Origin: Streptomyces puniciscabiei
GTDB lineage: Bacteria; Actinomycetota; Actinomycetes; Streptomycetales; Streptomycetaceae
Direction of reading: 5' to 3'
Length of the DNA: 64,000 nucleotides
Assembly: GCF_006715785.1 (NCBI RefSeq)
Contig: NZ_VFNX01000001.1
Span: 4,816,001 to 4,880,000, forward strand
The notes under the pieces are model-generated. The model was not told the DNA's origin and ran no database searches. It saw nothing but the letters and a program-made list of their open reading frames with translations. The position numbers were made by a program, and so were the translations under genes. Each line of letters begins with the position of its first letter. Position 1 is the stretch's first letter. Of the stretch, positions 44,370 to 52,464 are shown one piece after another.

Positions 44370-45807
44370 CGGCCAGCGCCCGCTTCATGATCTTGCCCAT
44401 GTCGTTGCGGGGGAGCGCGTCCAGGTAGCGCACGACGCGGGGGCGCTTGTGCGGGGCGAGGCACCGGGCCACATGGTCCGCCAGCTCCTCGGCGGCGGGC
44501 GGCGTCCGCGCGTCCGCCGGGACGATCCAGGCGACGATCCGCTCGCCCAGGTCCGCGTCCGGCTCCCCGGTGACGGCCGCCTCCCGCACTCCCGGGTGCT
44601 CCAGCAGCGCGTTCTCGATCTCACCGGCGCCGATCTTGTACCCGCCGCTCTTGATCAGATCGGTGGCCTTGCGCCCGACGATCCGCACATAGCCGTCGGG
44701 CTCGCGGACGGCCATGTCGCCGGTGCGGAAGAACCCGTCGGCGGTGAACGCGGCGGCCGTCGCGTCGGGCCGGTTCAGATACTCGGTGAACAGGTTCGGC
44801 CCGCGCACCTGGATCTCGCCGACGCTCTCCCCGTCGTACGCGGTGATCGGCGTCCCGTCCTCCTCCACGAGCCGCAGCTCGACACCGGGCAGCGGCACGC
44901 CCACGGTGCCCGCGCGCGGCTCGCCGTCGGCCCGCACGCTGGTGTTCATCAGCGTCTCGGTCATGCCGTACCGCTCGATCACCCGCCGTCCGGTCGCCGC
45001 CGCGATCCGCTCGTGGTCGTGCACGGGCAGCGCGGCCGAGCCGGAGACCAGCAGCCGGGCCCGCCCGAGGGCCTCGGCCAGCTCCGGGTCCGCCGGGAGG
45101 GCCTCGGCGATGCGGTGGTACATCGTCGGCACCCCGAACAGCATGGTCGCGCCGGCGTTCAGCTCCCGGGTCACGCCCTCGGTGGAGAACCGCCCCAGGT
45201 GCCGGACGCCGCCGCCCCGCCGCAGCGGACCGAGGACGCCCAGCACGAGCCCGTGCACATGGAACAGCGGCAGCCCGTGCACCAGCACGTCGTCCGCCGT
45301 CCACTGCCAGGCGTCGGCGAGCGCGTCCAGGGTGGTGGCGAGGGCCCGGCGGGGCAGGACGGCACCCTTGGGCGGGCCGGTCGTGCCGGAGGTGTAGACG
45401 ATCAGCGCCGGGTCCTCCTCCGAGGCCGTGTCGTCGGGTACGGCACCGCGGGCGGCCGCATCGACATCGATACGCTCCAACGCACCCAGCGCCCCGGGGA
45501 GTTGGGCGCCCGGTGCGGCCAGCACCAGCGTCGGCGCGCTGTCGGAGACGATGTGAGCGAGCTCCTTCTCGCCCGACTTCGGGTTCAGCGGCACCGCGGC
45601 CGCCCCGGCGAGCAGCACGCCCGTCACGGCGACGGCGGTCTCCAGCTCCGGCGTGGCCCACACGGCCACCCGGCCGGCGCCCCGCAGCCGGGCGGCGAGC
45701 GCCCCGGCGGCCCCGGCCAGCTCGCCGTACGTCAACGACCGTTCGCCGAACCGCAGGGCGACCAGCTCGCCCGGACCGTCCGCCAGAGCGGGGAAGAGGG
45801 AGGACAC
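44362..45807 (-). CDS. matB: Malonyl-CoA synthetase (acyl-CoA ligase)
   Basis: The 481-residue AMP-forming ligase has the adenylation motifs VYTSGTTGPPKGAV and RYGMTETLMNTS and the hinge KSGGYKIGAGEIEN. Its start (VSSLFPALADG) and body closely resemble S. coelicolor MatB as I remember it, which makes malonyl- and methylmalonyl-CoA from the free acids as polyketide extender units. The GTG at 45807 has AGGAG upstream. The carboxyltransferase gene overlaps its 3' end, so both steps act on malonyl-type thioesters in one operon. Confidence 0.93.
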   Translation of the reverse strand: MSSLFPALADGPGELVALRFGERSLTYGELAGAAGALAARLRGAGRVAVWATPELETAVAVTGVLLAGAAAVPLNPKSGEKELAHIVSDSAPTLVLAAPGAQLPGALGALERIDVDAAARGAVPDDTASEEDPALIVYTSGTTGPPKGAVLPRRALATTLDALADAWQWTADDVLVHGLPLFHVHGLVLGVLGPLRRGGGVRHLGRFSTEGVTRELNAGATMLFGVPTMYHRIAEALPADPELAEALGRARLLVSGSAALPVHDHERIAAATGRRVIERYGMTETLMNTSVRADGEPRAGTVGVPLPGVELRLVEEDGTPITAYDGESVGEIQVRGPNLFTEYLNRPDATAAAFTADGFFRTGDMAVREPDGYVRIVGRKATDLIKSGGYKIGAGEIENALLEHPGVREAAVTGEPDADLGERIVAWIVPADARTPPAAEELADHVARCLAPHKRPRVVRYLDALPRNDMGKIMKRALADV

Positions 45808-45990
45808 GCGGCGCACTCCTAACTGTCGGTCGACCGTCGCCACCCTTCCTACACCAGGACTCTCGCCCCGACGACCGTGCTCAAGTCCACCGCGACCCGC
45901 AACTCGGCCGCGCGCAGCGGCACCCTGCCCGCGCCGGCGAGCGACCCCACCCCCGCCCGGCCGCAGCACCGGCCTGCCGCACCGGATCCC

Positions 45991-47007
45991 TCAGGCGGTC
46001 GTCTCCAGGACATCGGCCACGACGCAGCTGACGTTGTCGGGGCCGCCCGCCTCGTTGGCCGCCGCGATGAGCGCCTCCACGGCCTCGCCCGGCACGGCGG
46101 ACGCGTCCAGCGCCTCCCGTATCCGCGTGTCCGGCACCACCTCGGTCAGCCCGTCCGAGCACAGCAGATACCGGTCCCCCTCCCGGACCTCCTGCAAGCG
46201 CACGTCCGGCACCGGATCCATCCCACCGGCCAGAGCCTTGAGCAGCAGCAACGACCGAGGCTCCACCCGATGGTCCTGGGTCATCCGGCTCAGCTCCCCG
46301 TCCCGCAGCAGATACGCCCGCGAGTCCCCGACGTGGGCCAGCGCGAGCCGCGCCCCCGTCCACAGCAGCGCCGTCAGTGTGGTGCCGACCTTGTTCGTGC
46401 CCTCGGCCACGTCGCACACCGCCTCACCCGCGGAGCGCACCGCGTCCTCCAGCAGGCTCAGCACACCGTCCGCGGGCAGTTCCTCGGCCTCGTCCAGGAA
46501 CCGCAGCGCCTCCACCGCCGCGCTGCTCGCGGGCGCCCCGGCCGGGCCGAAACCGTCGGCCACGACGAGCAGCCTGCGGCCCGCGTACACGGAGTCCTGG
46601 TTGGCGGGGCGGACGAGCCCACGGTCGGAGTGGGCGGAATAGCGCAGTTCCAGCATGATGGTGTGGTCCCTTCTCGACTGGTCGGTCAGCTGGTCCACGA
46701 GGAACGCGGCGAGATCCCGCCGCACGGCCGTCTCCGCCTCGACCCGCGCCCAGTACGCGCCGATCTCCCGGGCCGCGTCGGCCGGGCCCAGGGCGCACAC
46801 CACGCGGATCTCGGCCAGCGGCATGCCCAGCCGCCGCAGCCAGGCCACGAGCCGGGCCCGCCCGAGCTGCTCGACGGCGTAGTACCGGTACCCGGTGTCC
46901 GGGTCGACCCGGGCGGGCCGCAGCAACTCCAGCTCGTCGTACAGCCGCAACGCCTTCGGCGAGAGCCGGCTCGCCCTCGCGAAGGCGCCGATCGTCAGCA
47001 GCTCCAT
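45991..47007 (-). CDS. MerR-type DNA-binding domain fused to PP2C phosphatase
   Basis: The 338-residue protein starts with a MerR winged helix (LLTIGAFARASRLSPKALRLYD) and coiled-coil linker (1-110). A PP2C Ser/Thr phosphatase domain follows (about 120-335) with RPANQDSVY, VVADGFG, HVGDSRAYLL, LCSDGL and PDNVSCVV, so all the metal-binding aspartates are present. A regulator with built-in phosphatase could link DNA binding to phosphorylation state. A MerR-type promoter with a 19-bp spacer lies just upstream, suggesting autoregulation. It is divergent from the ATP-grasp gene. Confidence 0.92.
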   Translation of the reverse strand: MELLTIGAFARASRLSPKALRLYDELELLRPARVDPDTGYRYYAVEQLGRARLVAWLRRLGMPLAEIRVVCALGPADAAREIGAYWARVEAETAVRRDLAAFLVDQLTDQSRRDHTIMLELRYSAHSDRGLVRPANQDSVYAGRRLLVVADGFGPAGAPASSAAVEALRFLDEAEELPADGVLSLLEDAVRSAGEAVCDVAEGTNKVGTTLTALLWTGARLALAHVGDSRAYLLRDGELSRMTQDHRVEPRSLLLLKALAGGMDPVPDVRLQEVREGDRYLLCSDGLTEVVPDTRIREALDASAVPGEAVEALIAAANEAGGPDNVSCVVADVLETTA

Positions 47008-47039
47008 GGGCACCTCGCGCTCCTCGTCGTCCGCCACCG

Positions 47040-47070
47040 ATGCTGGGGCCTCACCAAAGGTGAAGGTCAA
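47040..47070 (-). promoter_or_regulatory. MerR-type promoter with 19-bp spacer and dyad
   Basis: On the minus strand TTGACC (47070-47065) and CAGCAT (47045-47040) are 19 bp apart, the overlong spacing of MerR-controlled promoters. The dyad TCACC-TTT-GGTGA sits in that spacer. It lies 33 bp or more upstream of the MerR-PP2C start. Confidence 0.75.
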
Positions 47071-47143
47071 CCGCCGTCTTCCGGTTCCCCGGCGCTTGTT
47101 AGCCTCGCTGCCGACCCATCCGTCGTACGACAGGGAGTCCGCC

Positions 47144-48007
47144 GTGCCCCGCATCGCCCTCGCCACCTACGACCCCGGCGCCGAGCCCGGCAAGGACACC
47201 GACCTGCCGGGGCTGGTGCGGGCTCTTACGGACGCGGGTGCCGAGGCGGAGGCCCGCCACTGGGACGACCCGGACGCCGACTGGGGCGGCTACGACCTCG
47301 TCGTCATCCGGTCCACCTGGGACTACAGCTGGCGGGCCGCGGAGTTCGGGGCCTGGGTGGACCGGGTCGGCGCGCTGACCCGGCTCGCCAATCCGGCGCC
47401 CGTGGTGCGCTGGAACACCGACAAGCGCTACCTCGGCGAACTGGCGGCGGCCGGCGTGCCCACCGTCCCCACGCGCTACATAGCACCGGGCGAGCCGGCC
47501 GACCTGCCCGACGGCCACGAGTACGTGATCAAGCCGACCTCGGGCGCCGGCGCCCGGTTCGCCGCGCGCTACACGCCTGACCGGCGCGAGACGGCGCTGC
47601 GGCAGCTCGACCGGATGCACGCCGAGGGGTTCACCGCGATGGTGCAGCCGTACGTACGGGGGATCGACGTCAGCGGGGAGCGGGCGCTGCAGTTCTTCGG
47701 CGGGCGGCTGCTGCACGCGAGCCGCAAGGGCGCGGTGCTCACGCCGGGGACGGCGTACGACGCGGAGAAGGTGGCGCATCCGGATCTGGAGCGGTGGGAG
47801 CCGACGGATGCGGAACTGGCGGTCGCCGAGAAGGCGTTGGGGGCGGTGCCCGGTGGTTCCGGGTTGCTGTACGCGCGGGTGGATCTCGTGGACGGGGAGG
47901 ATGGGGAACCCCGGCTGATGGAGCTGGAGTTGGTGGAGCCGAATCTGTTCCTGTGGCTGCATCCCGGGTCGTTGGAGCGGGTTGTGGAGGCCGTTTGCGC
48001 CTACTGA
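47144..48007 (+). CDS. ATP-grasp superfamily enzyme
   Basis: The 287-residue protein resembles RimK/glutathione-synthetase-type ATP-grasp enzymes. It has VIRSTWDYSWR near residue 55, the ATP-binding VIKPTSGAGARFA and the metal-binding ARVDLVDGEDG with MELELVEPNLFL. Such enzymes join a carboxylate to an amine or thiol through an acyl phosphate. No peptide partner is adjacent, so the substrate is unknown. The GTG at 47144 has GGGAG upstream. It is divergent from the MerR-PP2C gene. Confidence 0.87.
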   Translation: MPRIALATYDPGAEPGKDTDLPGLVRALTDAGAEAEARHWDDPDADWGGYDLVVIRSTWDYSWRAAEFGAWVDRVGALTRLANPAPVVRWNTDKRYLGELAAAGVPTVPTRYIAPGEPADLPDGHEYVIKPTSGAGARFAARYTPDRRETALRQLDRMHAEGFTAMVQPYVRGIDVSGERALQFFGGRLLHASRKGAVLTPGTAYDAEKVAHPDLERWEPTDAELAVAEKALGAVPGGSGLLYARVDLVDGEDGEPRLMELELVEPNLFLWLHPGSLERVVEAVCAY

Positions 48008-48020
48008 AGTGCCGCGCGGT

Positions 48021-48111
48021 GTCGTTGTGCGGCTGCGACGCCGTTGTGGTTGATCGCGCCCACGTGGCGGAGCCGCATATCGAACACAGCCCCGCGCCCC
48101 TTGCGGGGCGC
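48021..48111 (-). repeat. Dispersed intergenic repeat, copy B, with hairpin
   Basis: On the minus strand this begins with hairpin GCGCCCC-GCAA-GGGGCGC (48111-48094) directly after the LysR stop. It continues with GGGGCGCGGGGCTG and a GATCAACCACAACGGCG stretch related to copies A and C. It lies between convergent genes and probably ends both transcripts. Confidence 0.65.
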
Positions 48112-49011
48112 TCAGCGCACCGTCTCTTGACATGCTTCGGCATACGCCCGTACCAGCGGTCGGCTACCGTCCTCCCGTCGCCATGCCAGCACATAGCGGC
48201 TCGGCTCGATCCCCCGGACCGGGCGGGTGGTGACTCCGCCCAGGGTGATCAAGGGGGCGTTGCCCTCTGCCACCAGGCAGATGCCGAGGCCCGCGACGAG
48301 TGCCTCGTAGGTCTCCTCCGTGCCGGAGATCTCCGCGCCGATCCGGGGTGGCCGGCCGGTGCGGGCGTCGAGGGCGAGCCAGTGGTCGCGCAGGCGGCCC
48401 GCGCTCTCGGGGAGGGCCAGGAAGGGCTCGTCCAGTACCTCGGTGAAGTCGATCTCCGGTCGGGCGGCGAGCGGGTGGGATTCGGGGAGGGCGAGCAGCC
48501 GGTGTTCCTCGGCGACCGGCGTCCAGGCGTAGCGCTCCTCGTCGGGCAGCGGGAGCCAGACGAAGGCGACGTCCGCGGTGCCGTCCGCCAGGCCGGCCGT
48601 CGGGTCGTCCCAGCTCACCTGGCGCAGCCGGACGGTGACCTCGGGGTGTGCGGCGGTGAAGCGGGAGCGGATGGCCGGCAGCAGGCCGCCCCGGCCCGGA
48701 CTGGTGCTCATGCCCACGACCAGGGTGCTGCGCTGGGCCGCCTTGGCCTCCTCCAGGGCCGCCGCGCCCGCCTCCCACGCGGCCAGCACGGTGCGCGCGT
48801 GCGGCAGCAGCGCCTCGCCCGCGCCCGTCAGCGCCACCCCGTGCCGGTCGCGCCGGAAGAGCTCCGCCCCCAGCTGCCGCTCCAGGGCCCGGATCTGCTT
48901 GCTCAGCGCGGGCTGTGAGACGTACAGCCGCTCGGCGGCGCGCGTGAAGTGCAGTTCCTCGGCGACCGCGACGAAGTAGCCCAGATCGCGGGTGTGCACG
49001 TCCATGGTCAT
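48112..49011 (-). CDS. LysR-family transcriptional regulator
   Basis: The 299-residue protein has a typical LysR winged helix (GYFVAVAEELHFTRAAERL, YVSQPALSKQIRALERQLG) and a periplasmic-binding-like effector domain. It is divergent from an SDR gene and a LysR-type dyad covers the start region (49005-49029). An ATG at 49005 is an equally good start, which would place the dyad directly upstream of the coding region. The inducer is unknown. Confidence 0.92.
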   Translation of the reverse strand: MTMDVHTRDLGYFVAVAEELHFTRAAERLYVSQPALSKQIRALERQLGAELFRRDRHGVALTGAGEALLPHARTVLAAWEAGAAALEEAKAAQRSTLVVGMSTSPGRGGLLPAIRSRFTAAHPEVTVRLRQVSWDDPTAGLADGTADVAFVWLPLPDEERYAWTPVAEEHRLLALPESHPLAARPEIDFTEVLDEPFLALPESAGRLRDHWLALDARTGRPPRIGAEISGTEETYEALVAGLGICLVAEGNAPLITLGGVTTRPVRGIEPSRYVLAWRREDGSRPLVRAYAEACQETVR

Positions 49012-49029
49012 AGCCGTTGGTTATCACCA
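49005..49029. promoter_or_regulatory. LysR-type dyad at the LysR/SDR divergent promoter
   Basis: TGGTCATAGCC-GTT-GGTTATCACCA has arms matching at 9 of 11 positions and contains ATA-N9-TAT, the T-N11-A LysR box. It overlaps the LysR start and faces the SDR gene at 49106. Confidence 0.65.
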
Positions 49030-49105
49030 GGGGTCTTGGACGGGCAACGGCATCCGGCGGCAGCCTTGTCCGTGTCGAACGGATCGAGAGCTGCGGGGAG
49101 TTGCG

Positions 49106-49936
49106 ATGAACAAGGTGTGGCTGGTGACCGGGGCGAGCAGCGGTTTCGGGCGGGCGATCACCGAGGCGGCCGTCGCCGCCGGTGATGTGGTGGTCGGCGC
49201 GGCCCGGCGCCCCGAGGCCCTGGACGACCTGGTGGCCGCCCATCCCGACCAGGTGGAGGCGTTGCGGCTGGACGTCACCGACGTGGCGGCGATCGAGGCG
49301 GCGGTCGGGGATGTCGTGGCCCGGCACGGGCGGATCGACGTGCTGGTCAACAACGCGGGCCGTACCCATGTCGGCGCCGTCGAGGAGACGACGGACGCCG
49401 AGCTGCGCGACCTGTTCGACCTGCACTTCTTCGGCCCGGCGGCGCTCGTCCGGGCGGTGCTGCCGCACCTGCGGGAACGGCGCTCGGGCGCGATCGTGCA
49501 GATGAGCAGCATGGGCGGCCAGATGTCCTTCGCGGGCTTCGGGGCGTACAGCGCGACGAAGTTCGCCCTGGAGGGCCTGTCCGAGGCGCTCGCGGACGAG
49601 GTGCGGGAGTACGGCGTCAAGGTGCTGATCGTCGAGCCGGGCGCGTTCCGGACCTCGCTCTTCGAGGCCGACCGGGCCGGGATCAGCTCCGACACCGGGG
49701 TGTACGCCAGGGTCGGCGAGACCCGGGGTGCCGTCGCCCGCGGACACGGCAGCCAGCCCGGCGACCCGGCCAAGGCGGCCGCCCTGATCCTGGCCGCGCT
49801 GGAGGCCGAGGACACCCCGCTGCGGCTGCCGCTCGGCGACGACGGGGTGAGCGCGGTCCTGGCCCACGCCGACCAGGTCCGCGAGGAGGTCATGGCCTGG
49901 GAGAAGCGGACCCGGGCGACAACCTTCGACGTCTGA
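49106..49936 (+). CDS. Short-chain dehydrogenase/reductase
   Basis: The 276-residue classical SDR has the cofactor motif VTGASSGFGRAI, NNAG at about residue 87, catalytic Ser in QMSSMGG and YSATK for the Tyr/Lys pair. An NADP(H) preference is plausible. The ATG at 49106 has GGGGAG upstream. Likely controlled by the divergent LysR protein. The substrate is unknown. Confidence 0.93.
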   Translation: MNKVWLVTGASSGFGRAITEAAVAAGDVVVGAARRPEALDDLVAAHPDQVEALRLDVTDVAAIEAAVGDVVARHGRIDVLVNNAGRTHVGAVEETTDAELRDLFDLHFFGPAALVRAVLPHLRERRSGAIVQMSSMGGQMSFAGFGAYSATKFALEGLSEALADEVREYGVKVLIVEPGAFRTSLFEADRAGISSDTGVYARVGETRGAVARGHGSQPGDPAKAAALILAALEAEDTPLRLPLGDDGVSAVLAHADQVREEVMAWEKRTRATTFDV

Positions 49937-49937
49937 C

Positions 49938-50495
49938 CTAGGTGATGACGGCCGTCCGCTGGAGCAGCCCCCAGGTGAACTCGGCGACCACCTCGTGCCG
50001 TACGCCGTCCGGGCCGGGGGCGGTGAAGGCGAGGCCCCACCGGGTCGGTGCCGTGCCCTCCAGGGGGCGGGCGGGGGCGAAGGCGCGGGCGGCCTCGTCG
50101 ACCGTGCAGGACCAGGGGACCAGGTCCTCCAGGGTCTGCAGTCTGGGTGCCGGGGCGCCGGGTGCGCGCACCAGCCACTCGTTCCACACCGCGCCGTCCG
50201 GCCCGACCAGCACCTCGAAGCGCAGGTCGGGCCAGAGCGGCAGGGTCCAGCGCCGGGCCTCGCAGTCGACGTCGCCGAGGCGGCGGGGCAGGACGGACTC
50301 CGGCTCGCCCAGGACCGAGCGATAGCGGGCGGCGGCCGACCTGGACCTCGGCGAGCGGACCATGGCCTGCCAGCGCTTGTTCGTCTCCCGCATGTCCGCG
50401 ATCGAGACGCCCAGCCGCCGGCGGGCGTCCTCGACCAGATCCGGGTTGTGGTCCGCCATGCGGCGCAGCAGGACCAGCTGGAAGTCGAGATGCAT
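49938..50495 (-). CDS. Conserved-looking hypothetical protein, 185 residues
   Basis: The product has a helical N-terminal part with many Arg residues (LLRRMADHNPDLVEDARRRLG, split by charged turns) and a C-terminal beta-rich part (WTLPLWPDLRFEVLVGPDG, then VVAEFTWGLLQRT). I do not recognise the family. No signal peptide or membrane segment is visible. It converges with the SDR gene, one base between stops, and is divergent from the IclR-type gene. Confidence 0.65.
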   Translation of the reverse strand: MHLDFQLVLLRRMADHNPDLVEDARRRLGVSIADMRETNKRWQAMVRSPRSRSAAARYRSVLGEPESVLPRRLGDVDCEARRWTLPLWPDLRFEVLVGPDGAVWNEWLVRAPGAPAPRLQTLEDLVPWSCTVDEAARAFAPARPLEGTAPTRWGLAFTAPGPDGVRHEVVAEFTWGLLQRTAVIT

Positions 50496-50563
50496 GGCCC
50501 CATGGTGCCCGGACCACCGCCGCCGTCCTTCCGACCCATTGCCCGGGCAACCCTCCATGACTA

Positions 50564-50610
50564 GCCTGTGTTCGTCATGCCGATCGTCTGTTGAAATCTC
50601 GAACACAGGC
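50564..50610. promoter_or_regulatory. Perfect 11-bp inverted repeat upstream of the IclR gene
   Basis: GCCTGTGTTCG (50564-50574) and CGAACACAGGC (50600-50610) are perfect inverted copies 25 bp apart. A weaker dyad GTTGAAATCTCGAAC lies between them. The array fits the extended operators of tetrameric IclR regulators and lies just upstream of the IclR start at 50636. Confidence 0.65.
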
Positions 50611-50635
50611 GCTTACCCAAGGGAGGGGGCCGGAC

Positions 50636-51409
50636 GTGGGACGCCTCGTACCTGCCGTGACCCGGGCTCTCGACATTCTTGAGCTGTTCCTCGACGGGGA
50701 CGGGACGCTCTCCGCCCCCGACATCGTGCGCAAGCTCCAGCTGCCGCGCACCACCGTGCACGAGCTGGTCACCACGCTCGCCGCACGGTCGTACGTCGTG
50801 CCCGTGCCGGGGCAGCCCGGACGCTACCGGCTCGGCGTACGCCCGTACCAGCTCGGCAGCCGGTACGCCGAGCAGCTCGACCTCGCCGCCGAGGGCCAGC
50901 AGGTGGCGCGCTCGGTCGCCGAGACCTGCGACGAGACGGTGCACGTGGCGATCCTCGAGGGCACCGACGTCATCTACATCGCCAAGGTCGACTCCACGCA
51001 CGCCGTCCGCATGGTCTCGGCCGCCGGCCGCCGGCTCCCCGCCCACTGCACCTCGGTCGGCAAGATGCTGCTGGCCTCGCTGCCGGAGCCGGAGCTCGCG
51101 GCCCGCATCCCGGACGACGCCGAGCTGGCCGCGATGACCCCCAACAGCATCACCGAGCCGGCCGCCCTGCGCGAGGCCCTCGCGGAGATCCGGCAGCGGG
51201 GCATCGCGGTGGAGAGCCGCGAGTCCAACCCGGACGTGAGCTGTGTGGCCGCTCCCGTGCGCGACCGTACCGGCCAGGTGGTCGCGGCCCTGTCCATCTC
51301 CGTCCCCATGATCCGCTGGAGCGACGAACGCCGGGGCGAGCTGGAGCAGCTGGCCGCGAAGGGCGCGGCCGAGCTGTCGGAGCGGCTGGGCCACCGGGGC
51401 GCCGCGTGA
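50636..51409 (+). CDS. IclR-family transcriptional regulator
   Basis: The 257-residue protein has an N-terminal winged helix (ALDILELFLDGDGTLSAPDI, LQLPRTTVHELV) and the C-terminal IclR effector domain (RLPAHCTSVGKMLLA, CVAAPVRDRTGQVVAALSIS). GTG at 50636 is chosen because GGGAGGGGG precedes it; an in-frame TTG at 50591 would overlap the inverted-repeat operator. The SMP-30 gene overlaps its stop (GTGA), so the two are coupled and the regulator probably senses a sugar acid or lactone. Confidence 0.93.
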   Translation: MGRLVPAVTRALDILELFLDGDGTLSAPDIVRKLQLPRTTVHELVTTLAARSYVVPVPGQPGRYRLGVRPYQLGSRYAEQLDLAAEGQQVARSVAETCDETVHVAILEGTDVIYIAKVDSTHAVRMVSAAGRRLPAHCTSVGKMLLASLPEPELAARIPDDAELAAMTPNSITEPAALREALAEIRQRGIAVESRESNPDVSCVAAPVRDRTGQVVAALSISVPMIRWSDERRGELEQLAAKGAAELSERLGHRGAA

Positions 51410-52254
51410 GCGCCGGGTACGAGGTCGCCGTACGGGCGGAGGCGGAGCTGGGTGAGGGGCCGACCTGGGACGTGGCGACGGGCCGGCTGATATGGCTCGA
51501 CATCCTGGACATGCGCGTCCACACCTACGACCCGGCGACGGGCCGGCGCACGGTGCGCACGACCGAGCAGCACGTGGGCGCGGTCAAGCCCCGCGCGGGC
51601 GGCGGCCTGGTCCTCAACCTCCGGGACGGCGTGGGCCTGCTGGACCCCGACGACACGTTCCGCTGGCTGCACCACGAGCCGGTCGCGGGCCGCCGCGCGA
51701 ACGACGCCGCCGTCGCCCCCGACGGCTCGCTGTGGGCGGGCACCATGCGCTACGACGAGGCGCCGGGCGGCGGCACGCTGACCCGGCTGAACGGCGACGG
51801 CACGGCTCGGACGGTCCTGCCCGACGTCACGATCAGCAACGGCACCGGCTGGAGCCCCGACGGGCGCCTCATGTACTACGTCGACACTCCCACCCGCCGC
51901 GTGGACGTCTTCGACTACGACGGCGAGCGCGTCCACGGCCGCCGGCCGCTCGTGGAGATCGAGGAGGGCGCGGGCTTCCCGGACGGCCTGACGGTCGACG
52001 CGGACGGCTGTGTGTGGGTGGCGTTGTGGGACGGGGGAGCGGTACGGCGTTACACCCCGGGCGGTGTCCTGGACCGGGTGATCGGCCTGCCCGCGCCCCG
52101 TACGACGGCCTGCGCGTTCGGCGGCGCCGGCCTGACCGACCTGTACGTCACGACAGCCCGCACCGGCCTGCCGGCCCCGCATCCGCTGTCGGGTTCCCTG
52201 CTGGTGATTCCGGGGGCGGGACAGGGACTGCCCCAACCGGCATTCGCGGGCTGA
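51406..52254 (+). CDS. SMP-30/gluconolactonase-like lactonase
   Basis: The 282-residue beta-propeller protein has the family features ELGEGPTWDVATGRLIWLDI (metal-ligand Glu), RANDAAVAPDGSLWAGTM, ISNGTGWSPDGRLMYYVDT and GFPDGLTVDADGCVWVA with the catalytic/metal Asn and Asp positions. Members hydrolyse sugar lactones such as glucono-, arabino- or galactono-lactone. Coupling to an IclR regulator supports a catabolic role. Two hairpins and a dispersed repeat follow. Confidence 0.92.
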   Translation: MSAGYEVAVRAEAELGEGPTWDVATGRLIWLDILDMRVHTYDPATGRRTVRTTEQHVGAVKPRAGGGLVLNLRDGVGLLDPDDTFRWLHHEPVAGRRANDAAVAPDGSLWAGTMRYDEAPGGGTLTRLNGDGTARTVLPDVTISNGTGWSPDGRLMYYVDTPTRRVDVFDYDGERVHGRRPLVEIEEGAGFPDGLTVDADGCVWVALWDGGAVRRYTPGGVLDRVIGLPAPRTTACAFGGAGLTDLYVTTARTGLPAPHPLSGSLLVIPGAGQGLPQPAFAG

Positions 52255-52311
52255 GCGGGGCAGGGAATCGCTTGCCCGCGCGTGCGGGGTGCCGCTGCGC
52301 CCACCCGTGCC

Positions 52312-52331
52312 GCCTGGGGGTCCCCCCAGGC
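52312..52331 (+). terminator. Hairpin after the SMP-30 gene
   Basis: GCCTGGGGG-TC-CCCCCAGGC is a perfect 9-bp inverted repeat 58 bases after the stop. A second stem (CCCCCAG/CTGGGGG) can form with 52342-52348. There is no T-run. It lies between convergent genes. Confidence 0.65.
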
Positions 52332-52400
52332 CCTTAAGGCACTGGGGGAGGCACGACTGCCCGCAGCGGCGGCGGCGCTTGGAAGGTGCCGGGGACTGCA

Positions 52401-52460
52401 GCGCCCCTCAGGGGCGCGGGGAACTGCGCGACCAGCCACCGCGGACCCGCAGCCGGACGA
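52401..52460 (+). repeat. Dispersed intergenic repeat, copy C
   Basis: GCGCCCC-TCA-GGGGCGC forms a hairpin and continues into GGGGCGCGGGGAACTGCG with CGACCAGCCACC, matching copy A at 14451. It ends four bases before the FAD oxidoreductase stop. Confidence 0.7.
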
Positions 52461-52464
52461 CGGC

